Below the pieces are notes generated by a model. The model did not search any database. It was not told where the DNA came from and saw only the letters and a list, made by a program, of their open reading frames with translations. Positions 15,381 to 17,027 of a DNA stretch of 17,027 nucleotides are shown piece by piece. Origin of the DNA: an uncultured Prevotella sp. Its GTDB lineage: Bacteria; Bacteroidota; Bacteroidia; Bacteroidales; Bacteroidaceae. The position numbers and the translations under genes are program-made. The stretch is taken from contig CAKQSF010000031.1 of the NCBI GenBank assembly GCA_934272845.1, forward strand, positions 1 to 17,027, written 5' to 3'. Position 1 is the first letter of the stretch. Each line of letters starts with the position of its first letter.

Positions 15381-15600
15381 GTTAAACTTTGTATTTCTTT
15401 CGTTGGAAACGAGTTATATTCTTTTTCTTTCACAACTTTGCAATATACAAAGAACGCTTCGATTACGTGTGCAAAGATAAATCTAAAATCTGAGAAACAA
15501 TGTATTTTGCTCTAAATTTATAAAATCTTAAGACTTTACTCCTACCCGAAAGCAAGAGAACTGCCACTTATACACAGTGGCAGTTTATATTAGTTGCTGC
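15381..15600. other. Intergenic, AT-rich; hairpin next to the Abi_2 remnant
   Basis: No gene seen. AACTGCCACT (15559-15568) pairs perfectly with AGTGGCAGTT (15576-15585), 16 nt beyond the stop of the minus-strand Abi_2 remnant, and may be its terminator. A minus-strand TATCTTTG box (15479-15472) is present but has nothing to drive. Confidence 0.55.
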
Positions 15601-16077
15601 TTATCTCCAAATTGGATTTTCCTCCCATCCTCTTGTGAAGCCAATCATGAAAATAGGGATGTTAGGGTATGAAGCAAAAAGATTCTTTATATCCTGCTTG
15701 ACAGTATTGTTTGGATAAATCGCATTGTACAAATATAGAAGACATGATCTTACGCCAAAAGCACGTTTACGCTGGTGTTCAGTTAAGTCTGAAAGCATCC
15801 AATCATCCCTATGGCGGTTGATATTGGTCGGTTTCTTGGAAAATATCTTATACCATTTTCTTGAATGGTGTGCAATAATATTTCGTAAGACCGAAATTAC
15901 TTCTAACCAACTTGAAAGTTCTCGGGCTGAATACAAACCAAAGTCATTTGCGATACTCGACTTTAACGGAGATTGATTCAAAAGGTTTTTGTACATTTTG
16001 GAAAGAGTTCCAAATGTGGCTGTTTCAAAAATCAACCATGCATCAGGATTGTCTCCATCCAAGGTGTTCTTGTATTG
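15601..16077 (-). pseudogene. Abi_2 (AbiD/AbiF-like) HEPN-domain gene, 5'-truncated
   Basis: The frame resembles the C-terminal half of Abi_2-family abortive-infection proteins (usually ~300 aa): PDAWLIFETATFGTLSKMYKNL, LSSWLEVISVLRNIIAHHSRKW, and a tail with FGVRSCLLYLYNAI. RNIIAHH (residues ~60-66 from the TTG) is the R-x4-H signature of HEPN ribonucleases, so the catalytic segment is intact. There is no ATG: the longest frame opens at a TTG at 16062 and meets a stop at 16080-16078, right where homology should continue. Roughly 150-170 N-terminal residues are missing; upstream sequence in other frames shows no clear remainder. It is most likely a decayed phage-defence gene, though short C-terminal HEPN proteins acting alone cannot be excluded. 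Confidence 0.7.
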
Positions 16078-16080
16078 TTA

Positions 16081-16453
16081 TTGGTCTCTGATTCATTGTC
16101 TATATATAAAAAATGACTCGCTTGCAGTTCTGATGGGATGCAAACGAGTTCTGTTGCTAAAAAGATACAAATAAATATTTGATAATACATACTTTTTGGT
16201 AGAAAATCAGCTAAAAATAAAATTTTCATACATATTTATGTCTGTTTTTTTAGATTCTGCCAACTAACATATAGTCCTTCAAAACATTTTTCTTGGTTAA
16301 TGCTGCAATCTACACAATAAATTCAAATGCCTATCGTTCTTTGGCTATAACATAAAAATAGAAACATATGAAAGTATCAACAAAACAAGGCTATAAACCG
16401 CCTTAAAATTCTCCGCAGGGGTTATCAGAGGATAGCTTCCCTTACATCTTTGA
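16081..16453. other. AT-rich noncoding stretch between two gene fragments
   Basis: No supported gene. Only short frames occur (for example a 12-codon ORF from the ATG at 16368 ending YKPP). CAAATA-AA-TATTTG near 16168-16183 is a small palindrome. The change from very AT-rich sequence to the more GC-balanced RHS sequence near 16450 looks like a recombination junction. Confidence 0.5.
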
Positions 16454-17027
16454 AATATTTATCATGCCTACGAGTATGATGCCAACGGAAACCTCGTTTA
16501 TGTCAATACAAGCCGTACAAAGAAGGACGGTGTGGCTGACGAAAAGACCGCAGAGCGCAAACTCAAATGGGACGAGGAGAACCGTCTCCTTGCTTCTGAC
16601 GATAACGGCTTTGTTACCAACTACTGGTATGATGCTGACGGTGAGCGCACAGTGAAAACTTCTGGCGAGAGCGACCAAGTTTATGTGAACTCTGAGTTTG
16701 CTGGAGGTCGCACGAATACAGCCAAGTTCTCATTGTATGTAAGTCCATATTTGGTAGCCAACCAAGGCGGACGCTACACCAAGCACATCTATATAGGTAG
16801 TCAGCGTGTCGTTTCCAAGATTGGCGACTTCGACTCATACGGCTCCGATCCACGCCGCATCCAGTATGCAGGTAGCGAGACGGATGGTCTTTCTATTGAT
16901 TATAAGGAAAAATATGCCGGGCAGTTGCAGGTTATCAAGGATAATTATGCTACCTTTGCAGTGCCGTACAATGGCGAGGACAACAACGACTATGTCGATG
17001 GCAAGGGCTTCTGCTGCAATGACGGCA
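16454..17027 (+). pseudogene. RHS/YD-repeat protein fragment (5' end missing, runs off right edge)
   Basis: The frame is open from just after a TGA at 16451-16453 to the window end (191 codons) with no ATG near its beginning. It starts with YEYDANGNLVYVNT and continues KWDEENRLLASDDNGF and YWYDADGERTVK, classic YD repeats, then a Bacteroidales RHS-shell stretch (YVSPYLVANQGGRYTKHIYIGSQRVVSK). In intact proteins the beta-cage core motif and a variable C-terminal toxin follow; those would lie past the window. The intact N-terminal half (normally >1000 residues) is absent, so this is a truncated or displaced RHS 3' cassette, which may be silent or serve as a recombination donor. Whether the 3' end is intact cannot be seen here. 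Confidence 0.75.

Noticed and set aside
16032..16229. Minus-strand 65-aa ORF with a hydrophobic start
   Set aside because: Its end overlaps the Abi_2 remnant in another frame and no family pattern or promoter supports it; noted only as possible frameshifted remnant.

Overview
The window reads as a Bacteroidales chromosome segment, most like Prevotella/Segatella. Evidence: promoters of the Bacteroidota type (TTTG, about 20 nt, TAnnTTTG) upstream of several genes, weak Shine-Dalgarno sites, a Bacteroidales-style DnaK C-terminus, a secreted polysaccharide lyase ending in the short Prevotella-type 'DLNGRR...KKGIYIV' tail, and an RHS protein of the Bacteroidales type. The genus is an inference.

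Layout. 1-1600 is an AT-rich, decayed accessory zone: an ISAon1-like transposase fragment at the left edge, two diverged copies of a ~180-bp promoter module (288-470 and 1408-1585), and a leftward two-gene operon (DUF3784-like and PH-like) in which both 5' ends look frameshifted. 1701-4714 holds a large secreted GH16 + BNR_4 enzyme followed closely by a GtrA-family membrane protein. 4768-4812 is a terminator shared with the convergent priA (primosomal helicase, minus). priA and a GT4 glycosyltransferase diverge from a short region with two good promoters. The whole gap between the glycosyltransferase and a PL11 rhamnogalacturonan lyase is 17 exact-length copies of an 8-bp repeat. A MATE efflux pump, tRNA-Gln(CUG) on the minus strand, and dnaK follow, each with a recognisable terminator. 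From 15.6 kb the sequence is accessory again: a 5'-truncated Abi_2/HEPN gene (minus) and a 5'-truncated RHS/YD-repeat gene running off the right edge.

How it fits together. The two secreted enzymes point to plant or algal cell-wall polysaccharide use (beta-glucan-type hydrolysis plus pectin RG-I cleavage), but no SusC/SusD pair is present, so this is not a classical PUL. The middle is housekeeping (replication restart, tRNA, chaperone). The most striking regulatory signal is a perfect sigma-54-type -24/-12 element (TGGCAC-N5-TTGCT) upstream of dnaK, with an inverted repeat about 70-110 bp upstream of the predicted start that is placed like an enhancer-binding-protein site; no ordinary TAnnTTTG promoter is visible between that element and dnaK. 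I found no CRISPR array and no complete novel multi-gene defence system; the defence/toxin-like pieces at the right end are fragments.
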